Source: Paenibacillus sp. MAHUQ-63 (GTDB lineage Bacteria > Bacillota > Bacilli > Paenibacillales > NBRC-103111). From it: a stretch of 64,000 nt of DNA. Under the pieces are notes generated by a model, which saw only the letters and a program-made list of their open reading frames with translations, was not told where the DNA came from and searched no databases. Positions 7,734 through 16,435 of the stretch are shown piece after piece; position 1 is the stretch's first letter; each line of letters begins with the position of its first letter. The DNA is taken from contig NZ_JARADB010000001.1 in NCBI RefSeq assembly GCF_028765165.1, positions 1,240,001 through 1,304,000 on the forward strand, written 5' to 3'. A program made the position numbers and the translations under genes.

Positions 7734-8390
7734 TTATATGACGTTCGAAATCGGCAGATTCGGCCCCACCATTTTGACAAGCGGGCGCTGCTGCTCATAG
7801 GAATCCAAATCCAGACTGACGCAGATCAGACGAACATGCTCCTCGGCGAGCTTCCGGGCTTCTTCGTAGGAAATTTTAAATTGAATGCAATAGGAAATAA
7901 GGCCGTGTAATGACATAAACAAATTCCAAGGAAGTGTAAACTTCCGGCTGTCGTAACCTGGCTGGTCCGCAACGACCTGACGAATGACGATGGCGAACAT
8001 TTCCAGGCATTGCGCTTGCTCGGTTCGGGAATATTGCTGCAGTTCAGGTTCATTCAGCATGAACATCATTTCATAGTGATTCGGATTGGTAAGGCCGAAC
8101 CAGATGAACTCCATCATTAACTTCTGAAGCAGATTCACGCTAAACCCATGCTCGCGAACGATCATTTCCCGTTGACGCTGCATCAGCATCGAGAAATCAT
8201 CTTTAATTAACGCGTAAAACAACTCCGCTTTTTCGCTAAAATGATAATATAACGCCCCATGACTGTACCCCATTGCTTTTGCGATGCTGCGCATCGTTAA
8301 AGCGCGATAGCCAAAAGTAGCGAATAATTCCCGCGCCTCGGAAAGTATTCGTTCTCTGCTAAGCTCTTGCGCGACTGCTTTTCTAGCCAT
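7734..8390 (-). CDS. TetR/AcrR family transcriptional regulator
   Basis: A 218-residue repressor. The N-terminal TetR HTH is clear: SRERILSEARELFATFGYRALTMRSIAKAMGYSHGALYYHFSEKAELFYALI (residues about 10-61). The rest is helical ligand-binding/dimer domain without a recognisable ligand motif. It is followed on the same strand by the DUF1128 gene about 120 bases away and preceded by yvyE, but no target operon is evident, so it may act elsewhere or on itself. Confidence 0.88.
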   Translation of the reverse strand: MARKAVAQELSRERILSEARELFATFGYRALTMRSIAKAMGYSHGALYYHFSEKAELFYALIKDDFSMLMQRQREMIVREHGFSVNLLQKLMMEFIWFGLTNPNHYEMMFMLNEPELQQYSRTEQAQCLEMFAIVIRQVVADQPGYDSRKFTLPWNLFMSLHGLISYCIQFKISYEEARKLAEEHVRLICVSLDLDSYEQQRPLVKMVGPNLPISNVI

Positions 8391-8444
8391 TCCTATCCCT
8401 CCGCATCCTTAGCCTATGTAATTTTTCTCTAGTCTCGAACCTGC

Positions 8445-9086
8445 CTATTCCGGCAGGTTCTTGTGAACGATGTATTCGTTCTCTCCAGTGATAATCAAGC
8501 CTTGACCTTGCGTAAAATCTGTTGCCCAGTGAATAAAAGCATCCGCCGCCGCAGCCAATGGGTAGCAGGTGACCGTGACCTTGTCGGTAAAATCGATATT
8601 TCCCAGAAGCATGCCTTGGTTCCTGAGCTCGTTCTCGATTTTGCCATACCACGTGTAATCCACTTCGATCATTACTTGCTGATGATTCACTTGGTAAATC
8701 GGTTGTGCAGCTTCAATGCCCGCCACGGCTCCATCCGTATAAGCACGAATGAGTCCGCCCGCGCCGAGCATGATACCGCCGAAATAGCGGGTAACGACGA
8801 CCGCAACATTCTTGAGCCCTTGATGCTTGATCACTTCCAGAATCGGCTTGCCTGCCGTGCCGCTCGGCTCCCCGTCATCAGACTGCTTCTGAATCTGGTC
8901 TCTCTCCCCGATGACATAGGCGCTGCAGTTATGCGTTGCCGCCCTGTGCTCCTTCTTGATCGCTTCAATGAACTCTATAGCCTCTTCTTCTGACTCTACG
9001 GGCTTGGCATGACCGATGAAACGCGACTTCTTGATGATGATTTCGGACGATCCGTACGATTGGACTGTTTTGAAATGTGCTAGCAT
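8445..9086 (-). CDS. yvyE: YigZ/IMPACT family protein YvyE
   Basis: A 213-residue protein of the UPF0029 (IMPACT N-terminal) family, with an RNase-PH-like N-terminal fold and a C-terminal DUF1949 domain. Motifs: SRFIGHAKPV, EHRAATHNCSAYVIG, QKQSDDGEPSGTAGKPIL and VVVTRYFGGIMLGAGGLIRAY. Role is probably tied to translation under stress, as for IMPACT/YIH1, but is not settled in bacteria. Start 9086 follows AAAGGT; an ATG farther upstream lacks a site. The stop codon lies in a perfect GAACCTGCC hairpin (8437-8460) without a clear U-tract. Confidence 0.88.
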   Translation of the reverse strand: MLAHFKTVQSYGSSEIIIKKSRFIGHAKPVESEEEAIEFIEAIKKEHRAATHNCSAYVIGERDQIQKQSDDGEPSGTAGKPILEVIKHQGLKNVAVVVTRYFGGIMLGAGGLIRAYTDGAVAGIEAAQPIYQVNHQQVMIEVDYTWYGKIENELRNQGMLLGNIDFTDKVTVTCYPLAAAADAFIHWATDFTQGQGLIITGENEYIVHKNLPE

Positions 9087-9202
9087 AGCCGACCTTTCTT
9101 GGTAGAAGGAAACAACTGTTTCATTACATTCTACACACATCTAATGATCTCGACAATATAGAAAGAAAATTTACCACATAAATAATGGAAATTTATAAAT
9201 TA

Positions 9203-9236
9203 GAAAAAACGACCCATCCGTAAGGATCGATCGTTT
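9203..9236 (-). terminator. Terminator of pgi
   Basis: AAACGATCGATCC pairs with GGATGGGTCGTTT around a 4-base loop, followed on the minus strand by a T-rich tract. Confidence 0.8.
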
Positions 9237-9256
9237 GTCTGTCATTGCTGTTCGTT

Positions 9257-10612
9257 TTACTTCTGCAGGCGCGCTTCCAGCTCCGCTTTCTCTTTCTCGT
9301 AGCCCGGTTTGCCCAGGAGCGCGAACATGTTCTTCTTGTAAGCTTCAACGCCCGGTTGGTCAAAAGGATTCACGCCCATCAGGTAGCCGCTGATGCCGCA
9401 TGCTTTCTCGAAGAAGTAAACCATGTATCCGAATGTATAAGGCGTCATATCTGGCAGCGTCACGATCAAGTTCGGAACGTTGCCGTCCGTGTGCGCCAGC
9501 ATAGTGCCTTCGAATGCTTTTTTGTTCACGAAATCCATCGTTTTCCCGCTTAGGAAATTCAGCCCGTCCAAATCGTCCGCATCCGTGCCGATCGTAATAT
9601 GATCCTGCACTTGATCCACTTGGATGACCGTTTCAAACAGAATGCGGTTGCCGTCTTGAACGAATTGACCCATGGAGTGAAGGTCGGTCGAGAAATCGAC
9701 GGAAGCCGGGTAGATGCCTTTGTAATCTTTGCCTTCGCTTTCGCCGAACAATTGCTTCCACCATTCGGAAACGAAATGCAGGGACGGCTCGTAGTTAACG
9801 AGAATTTCGATCGTTTTGCCTTTGCGATATAGCGCGTTGCGTACTGTTGCGTATTGATACGCCTGGTTCTCGCTAAGCTTCGGATTCGAGTACTCGCGTC
9901 GTGCGTCCGCTGCGCCTTTCATCATCGCCTCGATGTTGATGCCTGCTGTCGCAATCGGCAGCAAACCGACAGCCGTCAGCACGGAGTAACGTCCGCCGAC
10001 ATCGTCCGGAATGACGAAGGACTCGTAGCCTTCCGCCGTCGCCAATGTTTTCAGAGCGCCTCTTGCTTGGTCCGTTGTTGCGTAAATACGTTTGCGAGCG
10101 GCTTCTTTGCCGTATTTCTTCTCGAGCAATTCACGGAAAATACGGAAAGCAATCGCAGGCTCGGTCGTCGTGCCCGATTTGGAAATGACGTTGACGGAGA
10201 AGTCTTTGCCTTCCAGCGCTTGGATCAGGTGAGTTACATATGTAGAAGAGATATTATTTCCTACGAAATAAATCTCAGGTGTTTTTCTTTTATCTTTTGG
10301 CAGAACGTTATAGAAAGAATGAGACAGCATCTCCAGCGCAGCACGCGCCCCCAGGTAGGAACCGCCAATTCCGATCACGACAAGCGCCTCGGAGTCGGAT
10401 TGAATCTGCTTCGCTGCCGCTTGAATGCGTGCGAATTCCTCGCGGTCGTACTTCTCAGGAAGGTCTACCCATCCTAAATAATCAGAACCTGCACCTGTCT
10501 TGTTATGGAGTTGATTATGCGCCAACTCTACCTGAGCCGACAAATAGTCAACCTCATGTTGGGATAAAAAGGATAACGCCTTGCTGTAGTCAAATTGTAG
10601 CTTAGAGCTCAA
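9257..10612 (-). CDS. pgi: Glucose-6-phosphate isomerase
   Basis: A 451-residue glycolytic enzyme interconverting glucose-6-phosphate and fructose-6-phosphate. Motifs: [15 protein letters not shown] (residues about 72-86), the sugar-phosphate signature [30 protein letters not shown] and near the end [19 protein letters not shown] choose the TTG at 10612: GGAGG lies 8 bases upstream and this gives the length of Bacillus Pgi; a more upstream ATG contains the GGAGG in its own codons. Single-gene unit with its own terminator. It also supplies fructose-6-phosphate used by GlmS farther along. Confidence 0.96.
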   Translation of the reverse strand: MSSKLQFDYSKALSFLSQHEVDYLSAQVELAHNQLHNKTGAGSDYLGWVDLPEKYDREEFARIQAAAKQIQSDSEALVVIGIGGSYLGARAALEMLSHSFYNVLPKDKRKTPEIYFVGNNISSTYVTHLIQALEGKDFSVNVISKSGTTTEPAIAFRIFRELLEKKYGKEAARKRIYATTDQARGALKTLATAEGYESFVIPDDVGGRYSVLTAVGLLPIATAGINIEAMMKGAADARREYSNPKLSENQAYQYATVRNALYRKGKTIEILVNYEPSLHFVSEWWKQLFGESEGKDYKGIYPASVDFSTDLHSMGQFVQDGNRILFETVIQVDQVQDHITIGTDADDLDGLNFLSGKTMDFVNKKAFEGTMLAHTDGNVPNLIVTLPDMTPYTFGYMVYFFEKACGISGYLMGVNPFDQPGVEAYKKNMFALLGKPGYEKEKAELEARLQK

Positions 10613-10738
10613 TATGCTCGCCTCCATCTCTATATTTTTCCTTTTCCTAGCATACTTATTTGCTCCTACAAAAGCAAGTAAAGAAGGCATTCACAGGTTA
10701 GATTTCCCATGTTAAAATGATTCCAGAGGTGAATGATC

Positions 10739-12031
10739 ATGAAACGTATCGGCTTTATCGGACTTGGCACGATGGGTAAACCCATGGCTGCTAACCTTAT
10801 TCACAAAGGTTTTATGGTAACTGTATATAATCGGACTGCCGCCAAAACGGACGAGCTGGCCCGGCTCGGAGCGGAAGTCGCTTCCACCCCTGCGGAGGCT
10901 GCCCGTCAGTCGGATGTACTTTTCACCATGCTTAGTAATGACACTGCATTGTTGGATGCCTTTTACAGCGAGCAGGGCATTCTGAGCGGCATTCATCCGG
11001 CTCTGACGATTATCGATTGCAGCACCGTTTCCCCGCAAACCAGCCAAAAGCTGGCCGAGGAGCTCGCGGCGCACTTCGTCGACTTCCTCGATGCACCGGT
11101 TACAGGCAGTAAGCCTCATGCCGAAGAAGGCACGCTTACATTCATGGTCGGCGGCAGCCGGGAAGTGTTCGAAGAACATAACCATCTCTTCCTTGCGCTG
11201 GGCCGCAAAGCGCTTTACCTCGGACCCTCCGGCTCCGGTTCTTACGCGAAGCTGGCCCACAACACGATGGTGGGCATTAATCTCGCCGGACTTGCCGAAG
11301 GCTTATCGATCGCAACGAAAGCAGGGCTTAACCTTGATCAATTCCTGGAGATCGTCCGATCCGGCGGCGCGAACAGCCGCATGGTCGATCTCAAAGGCGA
11401 TAAAATTCTGAACCGCGATTTCAGCAATCAGTTCTCCCTGAAGCTCATGCTCAAGGATCTCTTAATCGCGCAGGGACTCACCGGAGCGTTCCAACTGCCG
11501 GCACCGATGCTGCAAACGACGGCAAGCTTATTCCAGATGGGCCTAAGCAAAGGCTTGGGCGACGAGGATATGAGCTCCCTCATCCAGGTCTATGAAGAGT
11601 GGATCGGCCGGCAGGTCGCCAAGCCTGGCGAGCCCGATGTCGAGGCCGAAGAAACACCGGCTCCACCGTCCCCATTGTCCGGCCGCGAACGCCGCCGGAA
11701 TACGCGCGTGAAGCTGGACATCAACTTGAAGCTGTCCATCTATCAATGGGAGCAGGAGGGCTCCTTCTCCGGCCAGAACATCGACGGCACCCTCTTCGAC
11801 CTGTCGGAGAGCGGCCTGCAGATTACGACCGCTGCGCCGCTGGCGCCGGACATGTTCATCGTCATCCACTTCCCGCAGGAAGCGGAGCTCCCGCCGATCA
11901 CCGGCCGGGTGATCCGGATTGAGACGGATGGCGACAAGTTCCGCTACGGCTGTATGCTTTCGGGTCTGCCGCCTTATGTGCGGATCAAGCTGGAGAATTA
12001 TATTCAGGCTCATATTGAGCATGCTTTGTAG
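10739..12031 (+). CDS. Beta-hydroxyacid dehydrogenase fused to a C-terminal PilZ domain
   Basis: A 430-residue two-domain protein. Residues 1-290 are a complete 3-hydroxyisobutyrate-dehydrogenase-type enzyme: Rossmann motif GFIGLGTMGKPMAANL, substrate-binding FLDAPVTGSKPHAEEGTL and catalytic-Lys region GSYAKLAHNTMVGI. A linker (EAEETPAPPSPLSG) leads to a PilZ domain, about 315-430, with both c-di-GMP contact motifs: RRNTR and DLSESGLQI. AGAGGTGA lies 6 bases before the ATG at 10739. It has a strong terminator of its own. I infer an oxidoreductase whose activity or location responds to c-di-GMP; the substrate is unknown. Confidence 0.88.
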   Translation: MKRIGFIGLGTMGKPMAANLIHKGFMVTVYNRTAAKTDELARLGAEVASTPAEAARQSDVLFTMLSNDTALLDAFYSEQGILSGIHPALTIIDCSTVSPQTSQKLAEELAAHFVDFLDAPVTGSKPHAEEGTLTFMVGGSREVFEEHNHLFLALGRKALYLGPSGSGSYAKLAHNTMVGINLAGLAEGLSIATKAGLNLDQFLEIVRSGGANSRMVDLKGDKILNRDFSNQFSLKLMLKDLLIAQGLTGAFQLPAPMLQTTASLFQMGLSKGLGDEDMSSLIQVYEEWIGRQVAKPGEPDVEAEETPAPPSPLSGRERRRNTRVKLDINLKLSIYQWEQEGSFSGQNIDGTLFDLSESGLQITTAAPLAPDMFIVIHFPQEAELPPITGRVIRIETDGDKFRYGCMLSGLPPYVRIKLENYIQAHIEHAL

Positions 12032-12034
12032 TGC

Positions 12035-12073
12035 AAAACCCACACTATTCAAATGAATGGTGTGGGTTTTTTG
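12035..12073 (+). terminator. Strong terminator after the dehydrogenase-PilZ gene
   Basis: AAAACCCACACTATTCA pairs with TGAATGGTGTGGGTTTT, followed by TTTTT. The A-tract on the other side lets it act in both directions. Confidence 0.9.
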
Positions 12074-12159
12074 AACATTCAGATGCGACGCCTACTGGGA
12101 TGGGGCATTTCCAGGCGTCTCGTTGACGCCGATCAATCTAACGGTCACCACGGATGTTA

Positions 12160-12385
12160 TTTGGGGCAAAATCGCCCCTTTTGAAATCGAGCGGACACAG
12201 GAGCCCTTATTTGCCGATTCAAGGGCATAAATGTGCTGGAATCGGCGAAATAGCGGCGCTGGTGTCCGTTAGAATCAGAATTTGCTCAAATTCGTCAAAT
12301 AAGGGCTTCCCTGTCCGTTAGGTATGAAGGACACCGTACCCTCATCAAAACGGATATATCAAGACTTGCCCCGTCCGTACTAACC
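12160..12385. repeat. Cluster of degenerate inverted and direct 30-bp repeats
   Basis: This gene-free stretch contains a forward arm CGGACACAGGAGCCCTTATT (12193-12212, extending to GCCGATTC at 12220), an inverted copy at 12239-12270, a second inverted copy at 12287-12320 and a weaker third at 12345-12383. The three inverted copies end GTGTCCGTTA, CTGTCCGTTA and CCGTCCGTAC. A short GGGGC...GCCCC hairpin with TTTT precedes them (12163-12184). The first pair could fold into a long cruciform. It resembles a dispersed intergenic (REP/MITE-like) element; no coding potential. Confidence 0.6.
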
Positions 12386-12432
12386 AGTATGATAAATTCC
12401 CGCATATCACCCTGTGCGGCCGCCCCAATCGC

Positions 12433-12831
12433 TCACAACCCTTCACCCTTGCTGCGCAGCACCTGAATCACCTGCTTCAAAAACGCCGGCATCGGCAGCC
12501 CTAACCGTCCGAAGTTTTCCGTGATGGAAATGAACTCATTAGCCAAATAAAAGTAGATGGCTCCGGTCATGACTAGATCCGTATTAAGCAAAAGATCCAT
12601 CCGGTGCGCCAGCATAATAACGAGCAGCATCAAGCCTTTGCGCGTCAGGCCCCAGAAGCCCGCTTGGCTGCGGAGACCGTGCTGCTCCTTCATCGAAGCG
12701 GCAATGCCCGTGATGTAATCGACAGCGATCGCCATCAGAAAGAGGGAGAGCAGCTCGCTCCATCCGCCGAAGCCATAGGACACACAGGCGCCGAGCACAG
12801 CTAGGATTGAACTGAACATGATTTGGTTCAT
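12433..12831 (-). CDS. Phage-type holin family protein
   Basis: A 132-residue membrane protein of the phage holin 4 (toxin-secretion/lysis holin) family. It has three hydrophobic segments (around 5-25, 28-48, 62-85), AVDYITGIAASMKEQHG and SQAGFWGLTRKGLMLLVIMLAH, then YLANEFISITENFGRLGLPMP, all typical. AAAGGAGC sits 7 bases before the ATG at 12831. No endolysin is next to it, so it is likely a stranded prophage gene or a domesticated holin. Confidence 0.85.
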   Translation of the reverse strand: MNQIMFSSILAVLGACVSYGFGGWSELLSLFLMAIAVDYITGIAASMKEQHGLRSQAGFWGLTRKGLMLLVIMLAHRMDLLLNTDLVMTGAIYFYLANEFISITENFGRLGLPMPAFLKQVIQVLRSKGEGL

Positions 12832-12845
12832 ACTTTTTGCTCCTT

Positions 12846-13709
12846 TCATTGGTGATTGGAGGGGTGGTGTTGCCAAATGAATGTCTCCTTCCTATGCATG
12901 TGATGATTCCCGGCCGCTCTGTCTATCAAAGGCCCCGCACCCTGCGCAGCCCCGGTCAATGTTACGGTCAACGAAGCCGTAGACAGATCCCCCGAACGCA
13001 TCGATGCCTCTGCGCTCAGCACCGTCAACCAGCGGCCGCCGGAGCCCGGGCCGCCTAGTGGCAGCTTGACCTGCTCGGACAGCCCGAGCATAAGCAACTG
13101 AGCGGCCAACTGCACCTCGTTAGCCGATCTTGCGGCGAGCTGTCCGGCGAACTGCTTGGACAACTGGTAAGCCCCTCTGGAAGCGGCTGCGCTGTGCCAG
13201 CCTGTGCACTGCCAGGAAACCGACGGCCGGCAGGTGCCATTGAAGCCGCGATAGACGCGCCACTGCCCGCCAAGCGCACCTTCGGTGAATTGCGACAGAG
13301 CTTCCAGCCATGACTCGGCGACAGGCTTGACCTGACTAAGCGTCAGGACGGCTCTCATCGCATACCTGCCGGCGCTGTCCAAAGCTTGCACGGCCGGTAG
13401 CGCAGTAATCTGCGACGTGTACGGCCCGCCCTCCCCCTCGATGAGGCCTGTCGCCGGCTCCTGAAGCTTGCCGATGATGCGCCACATACGTGCCTCCGCC
13501 TCCCCGGGGGTCGCGCTTCGAACCAACAGGCTCAGCTTGCGCCAGCTGCCCGGCGCATCCAGCCTCCATGCCGAGCTGCCGCCCGCATGGCTGATGAAGA
13601 CCGCTTCATCGGGTGCCGGCGAATCGCTGTCTACGAACAGATCGTAGCCCGGCATGCCCTCGCCTTCCCTCTGCAAATACATCGCCAATTGGTTGGCCAT
13701 GTTAATCAT
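12846..13709 (-). CDS. Phage structural-type protein (minor capsid/tail-completion-like), remnant
   Basis: A 287-residue protein. Residues 1-125 (MANQLAMYLQREGEGMPGYDLFVDSDSP, then LSLLVRSATPGEAEARMWRIIGKLQEP) resemble the short minor-capsid or tail-terminator proteins of siphophages. The rest has no family I recognise and ends in a His-rich tail. It lies between holin and ArpU-type genes, where a phage would have a full head-tail module, so most of that module has been lost. The start is uncertain (13709 or 13700). Confidence 0.55.
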   Translation of the reverse strand: MINMANQLAMYLQREGEGMPGYDLFVDSDSPAPDEAVFISHAGGSSAWRLDAPGSWRKLSLLVRSATPGEAEARMWRIIGKLQEPATGLIEGEGGPYTSQITALPAVQALDSAGRYAMRAVLTLSQVKPVAESWLEALSQFTEGALGGQWRVYRGFNGTCRPSVSWQCTGWHSAAASRGAYQLSKQFAGQLAARSANEVQLAAQLLMLGLSEQVKLPLGGPGSGGRWLTVLSAEASMRSGDLSTASLTVTLTGAAQGAGPLIDRAAGNHHMHRKETFIWQHHPSNHQ

Positions 13710-13926
13710 TCACTATGCTCACTCCTCTGCATATGGAAGTAATCTCCTCCATGTTGTTTTGAAATTCAAAACATTTTTTTATTGACCACTCCTTCGGTCC
13801 CTGCTCCTGGATGGCCTTGCTATCGGATCCTTTAGAGCGATTCACATCCGTCCTGTTAAGCGGCGTCACCCTCTCTCATGGTTCATGTCATGATCTTACC
13901 ATGGCTGAGCCGAAGCGGACTGCCAA

Positions 13927-14334
13927 CTAACGGCCAATTGATTCCCGCATCACCTCCGCCCGCAGCATGTAGGCCAACTTGTCCATCGCCCGGGCTTTCA
14001 CCCTGCGATAGGTGCGCTCGCTCAGATGAAGCTCGTAGCACAGCATGTAATCGAATGTCTGGTTCTTATGCAAATACCTTCCGCGAATGACAGCCTGCTC
14101 CTGCTCATCTAACTGTAACAATGCCTGCTCAACCTGCGCGCATACTAGCTCCTCAGAGGCGTCTTCATACCCGCCGGAGCTTTCCGCGATCTTCTCCGCA
14201 GATGGGCTCTGACCAAGCCTCACGGCACGAAGAGATTGCGATAACCGAACGGCCTCGAGAAGGCTCTCCACCCGTTTGCGGGTCGCCCGCTTGTCCACTT
14301 CATCCTGCCCGATCGCCAGCCATTTTTCCAACAT
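13927..14334 (-). CDS. ArpU-family phage transcriptional regulator
   Basis: A 135-residue sigma-factor-like helix-turn-helix protein of the ArpU family, which activates late genes in Gram-positive prophages. The C-terminal part LLQLDEQEQAVIRGRYLHKNQ then LSERTYRRVKARAMDKLAYML is a sigma-region-4-like HTH. AAGGGAG lies 9 bases before the ATG at 14334; the ATG at 14343 directly abuts that site. The region 13710-13926 downstream has no gene I can support. Confidence 0.8.
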   Translation of the reverse strand: MLEKWLAIGQDEVDKRATRKRVESLLEAVRLSQSLRAVRLGQSPSAEKIAESSGGYEDASEELVCAQVEQALLQLDEQEQAVIRGRYLHKNQTFDYMLCYELHLSERTYRRVKARAMDKLAYMLRAEVMRESIGR

Positions 14335-14487
14335 TCTGATCATCTCCCTTATTTTTCTGTTTTGGGATTCTAAACAAATCATACTTGCGTTTGTTCAATA
14401 TTTCAACACAAAAGTTTTGAAGCACAAAAAAATGGCCTTGTTTTTTCTGTGCCGCAAGCTTTAAAATAAGTAACAGGTGATGAATCT

Positions 14488-14895
14488 ATGAAAGATATGG
14501 TCCAGTTCGGCCGCCAGATCCGGGAGCTGCGGAAGCAGAACCATTTAACCCTTAGAGAACTTGGAGAACGGTCGGGTGTCAGTTATTCGTTCATTAACTC
14601 CATAGAGAACAACCGCTTCAATCCATCGAGGGAAACGGTGATCGCACTCGCCGATGCGCTGAACCGTGCCGACAAGGACGAGCTCTTGCTGCTCGCCGGA
14701 TTCGCTCCGACCGAAGAAGAAGCGCTGGAGGCTCCGGCAGAGATCAGGGCTGGTGATGCGGATGATCCTGAGGTCAGTTTATTTTTTAAGGATTTCCAAA
14801 GCGCCCCCAAAGAGCGGCGGGATGAGATGCTTCGTTTCTGGCATTTTATCAAGAGTCAGCAGCAGCATCGTACACCCGATAGTGAACAACAATAA
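14488..14895 (+). CDS. XRE-family (CI-like) repressor
   Basis: A 135-residue regulator with an N-terminal XRE HTH (QIRELRKQNHLTLRELGERSGVSYSFINSIENNRFNPSRETVIALADAL, residues 8-56) and an acidic C-terminal helix. AGGTGATG lies 6 bases before the ATG. Divergent from the ArpU-type gene and followed by an ImmA/IrrE metallopeptidase, as in ICEBs1-like and prophage lysogeny modules where the protease cleaves the repressor. Confidence 0.87.
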   Translation: MKDMVQFGRQIRELRKQNHLTLRELGERSGVSYSFINSIENNRFNPSRETVIALADALNRADKDELLLLAGFAPTEEEALEAPAEIRAGDADDPEVSLFFKDFQSAPKERRDEMLRFWHFIKSQQQHRTPDSEQQ

Positions 14896-14911
14896 CATCA
14901 ACAATGAAGTC

Positions 14912-14931
14912 AGGCCCTTAGGGCTTTTCTT
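14912..14931 (+). terminator. Short hairpin between XRE and ImmA-like genes
   Basis: GGCCC/GGGCT stem with a 3-base loop followed by TTTTCTTT; may attenuate rather than fully stop transcription. Confidence 0.45.
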
Positions 14932-14986
14932 TATGGCGTTGTACCGAACATATATTCCCATTATCAAATAGACCGAGGTGTTTGTC

Positions 14987-15619
14987 ATGTTTACACACTA
15001 TCAAACTACCCCTCTGGAGCAGTGGGTCGAAGATTTATATGAGCAGTATGAAATCACATCCCCCGCTCAGCTTTGCATGTCCCATTTGGCGGCCAAATTG
15101 CGTATATGGGTCTACACGCTGGATATGAACAGCATGGCTATCGAGAATAACGGGCAATTCAGCATCAATGTGGACCGAAGGCTGTCCCCAACGGAGCAGT
15201 GGGAAGACTTCTTGCATGAGCTGTGTCATGTACTCCGGCACGCCGGCAATCAGATGGTTATGCCGGACCGTTATGTGAACTGGCAGGAGCAGGACGCTAC
15301 GGCTTTCCAGCTCTACGCGGCGCTTCCTCTCTCCATGCTGAAGAAACTGCCGCTGCCCGAGCAGAAGAATGAAATGATCGCTTACCTCTCCGAGGAGTTC
15401 CATGTCACATTCCGTCTGGCCAAGGCGCGAATCGATCAGATTCAGCGGCGTGTGCTGCAGGGCCTACTGGATTATGAATACCAGCAATATGCCCAGAGCC
15501 GGACGAGCACCTACAATCCGGCCAATTGGTCGGACGCAACCTGCGCCATTATGGCTAAGCTGGAGCAATTGAAGTCGAAGGGAGCGATGTCCAGTGGCCA
15601 AGCTAACCGTCTTCTATGA
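14987..15619 (+). CDS. ImmA/IrrE family metallopeptidase
   Basis: A 210-residue protein with the zinc-protease motif HELCH (in DFLHELCHVLRHAGNQ, residues about 73-88) and a following EQDATAFQLYAALP segment that supplies the third ligand Glu, the ImmA/IrrE (DUF955) arrangement. In known systems this protease cleaves the neighbouring XRE repressor after DNA damage or signalling. GAGGTG lies 6 bases before the ATG at 14987. Overlaps the next gene by 26 bp. Confidence 0.85.
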   Translation: MFTHYQTTPLEQWVEDLYEQYEITSPAQLCMSHLAAKLRIWVYTLDMNSMAIENNGQFSINVDRRLSPTEQWEDFLHELCHVLRHAGNQMVMPDRYVNWQEQDATAFQLYAALPLSMLKKLPLPEQKNEMIAYLSEEFHVTFRLAKARIDQIQRRVLQGLLDYEYQQYAQSRTSTYNPANWSDATCAIMAKLEQLKSKGAMSSGQANRLL

Positions 15620-15956
15620 TTATCACGAAGAAGGCATCGCGCCGATGATCCTGTCGCTCCGGTTCCGGCCAGGTGAGCTCGACTTCGGCAAAAGCTCGCT
15701 CTACGTGCCTCTTGGGGGCCCCTTTCGGCAGCTGGCCATGGAAGAGTTAGGCGAATTCGATGCAGGCATCACGGTCCTCCTGGAGGACCTGCTCGTGCAT
15801 CCGGAGCGCCCCCATGCCATCGGCATCTCGCTCGCCCGCATTAAGCAGCGGCATTCCGCTGAGCAGGGTCAGCTCTCCGACATCCAGCAGCTGTGGCTGC
15901 GCCTTAGCGATATTGAAGAAGTGCTGCAGATGGACGTACGCGCTTGGTATCGTTGA
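15594..15956 (+). CDS. Unknown 120-residue protein coupled to the ImmA-like protease
   Basis: Starts at GTG 15594, nine bases after GGGAG and inside the 3' end of the protease gene, so translation is coupled. The sequence (KLTVFYDYHEEGIAPMILSL, LGEFDAGITVLLEDLLVHPE, SDIEEVLQMDVRAWYR) is soluble alpha/beta with no motif I recognise. As third gene of the XRE-ImmA unit it may be part of the same control module. Confidence 0.65.
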   Translation: MAKLTVFYDYHEEGIAPMILSLRFRPGELDFGKSSLYVPLGGPFRQLAMEELGEFDAGITVLLEDLLVHPERPHAIGISLARIKQRHSAEQGQLSDIQQLWLRLSDIEEVLQMDVRAWYR

Positions 15957-15976
15957 GCGGAGCCTCCCCAGACGAC

Positions 15977-16025
15977 AAAAAATCCCATACACCGTGAACC
16001 AGGTTCACAAGTGTATGGGATTTTT
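15977..16025. terminator. Bidirectional terminator
   Basis: AAAAATCCCATACAC pairs perfectly with GTGTATGGGATTTTT. It separates the convergent ImmA-linked gene and ppnP. Confidence 0.92.
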
Positions 16026-16028
16026 ATT

Positions 16029-16346
16029 TTACTCGCTAATATAAGAACAAATATAATCGCTGACGGTTTTGACATCCAGCTTGAACTTCGCGTTCGCAGG
16101 GACCGTGAACTCGCCTTGACCGCTGATGGATATCCACTCCGTGCTGCCTGGCAGCAATACGTTCAGCTCGCCGGCTTGAATTTCCATGATTTCTTTGGTA
16201 TCCGTACCGAACTCGTACTCGCCCGGAAGCAGGATGCCCAGTGTTTTCTTCGTGCCGTCGGCGAATTGAACCGTGCGGCTCGTGACTTTACCGTCGAAAT
16301 AAACGTTAGCTTTCGTTAAAACCGTTACATTTTCAAAGCTGGACAT
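16029..16346 (-). CDS. ppnP: Pyrimidine/purine nucleoside phosphorylase PpnP
   Basis: A 105-residue cupin-fold protein of the former DUF1255/YaiE family; PpnP splits nucleosides phosphorolytically with broad specificity. Motifs: [42 protein letters not shown] and [11 protein letters not shown], spanning the whole protein. GAGGGGG lies just upstream of the ATG at 16346. About 90 bases after transketolase on the same strand, possibly read through from it. Confidence 0.92.
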   Translation of the reverse strand: MSSFENVTVLTKANVYFDGKVTSRTVQFADGTKKTLGILLPGEYEFGTDTKEIMEIQAGELNVLLPGSTEWISISGQGEFTVPANAKFKLDVKTVSDYICSYISE

Positions 16347-16435
16347 GATGAATAATTCCCCCTCTAATATGAATAATGCCAAGCCCGCACGAGGCGGGCT
16401 ATGGCATGGTTACTAACCTAAACGGAGTGGCTGGA

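Noticed and set aside
8437..8460. Perfect GAACCTGCC/GGCAGGTTC hairpin as terminator of yvyE
   Set aside because: It includes the stop codon and lacks a following U-tract on either strand, so I mention it only in the gene entry.
12190..12320. Repeat cluster as a CRISPR array
   Set aside because: Arms are inverted, degenerate and unevenly spaced, with no cas genes in the window.
13710..13926. Possible small phage gene between the virion-type protein and ArpU
   Set aside because: Only short frames such as an eight-codon one are present, with no protein-like sequence.
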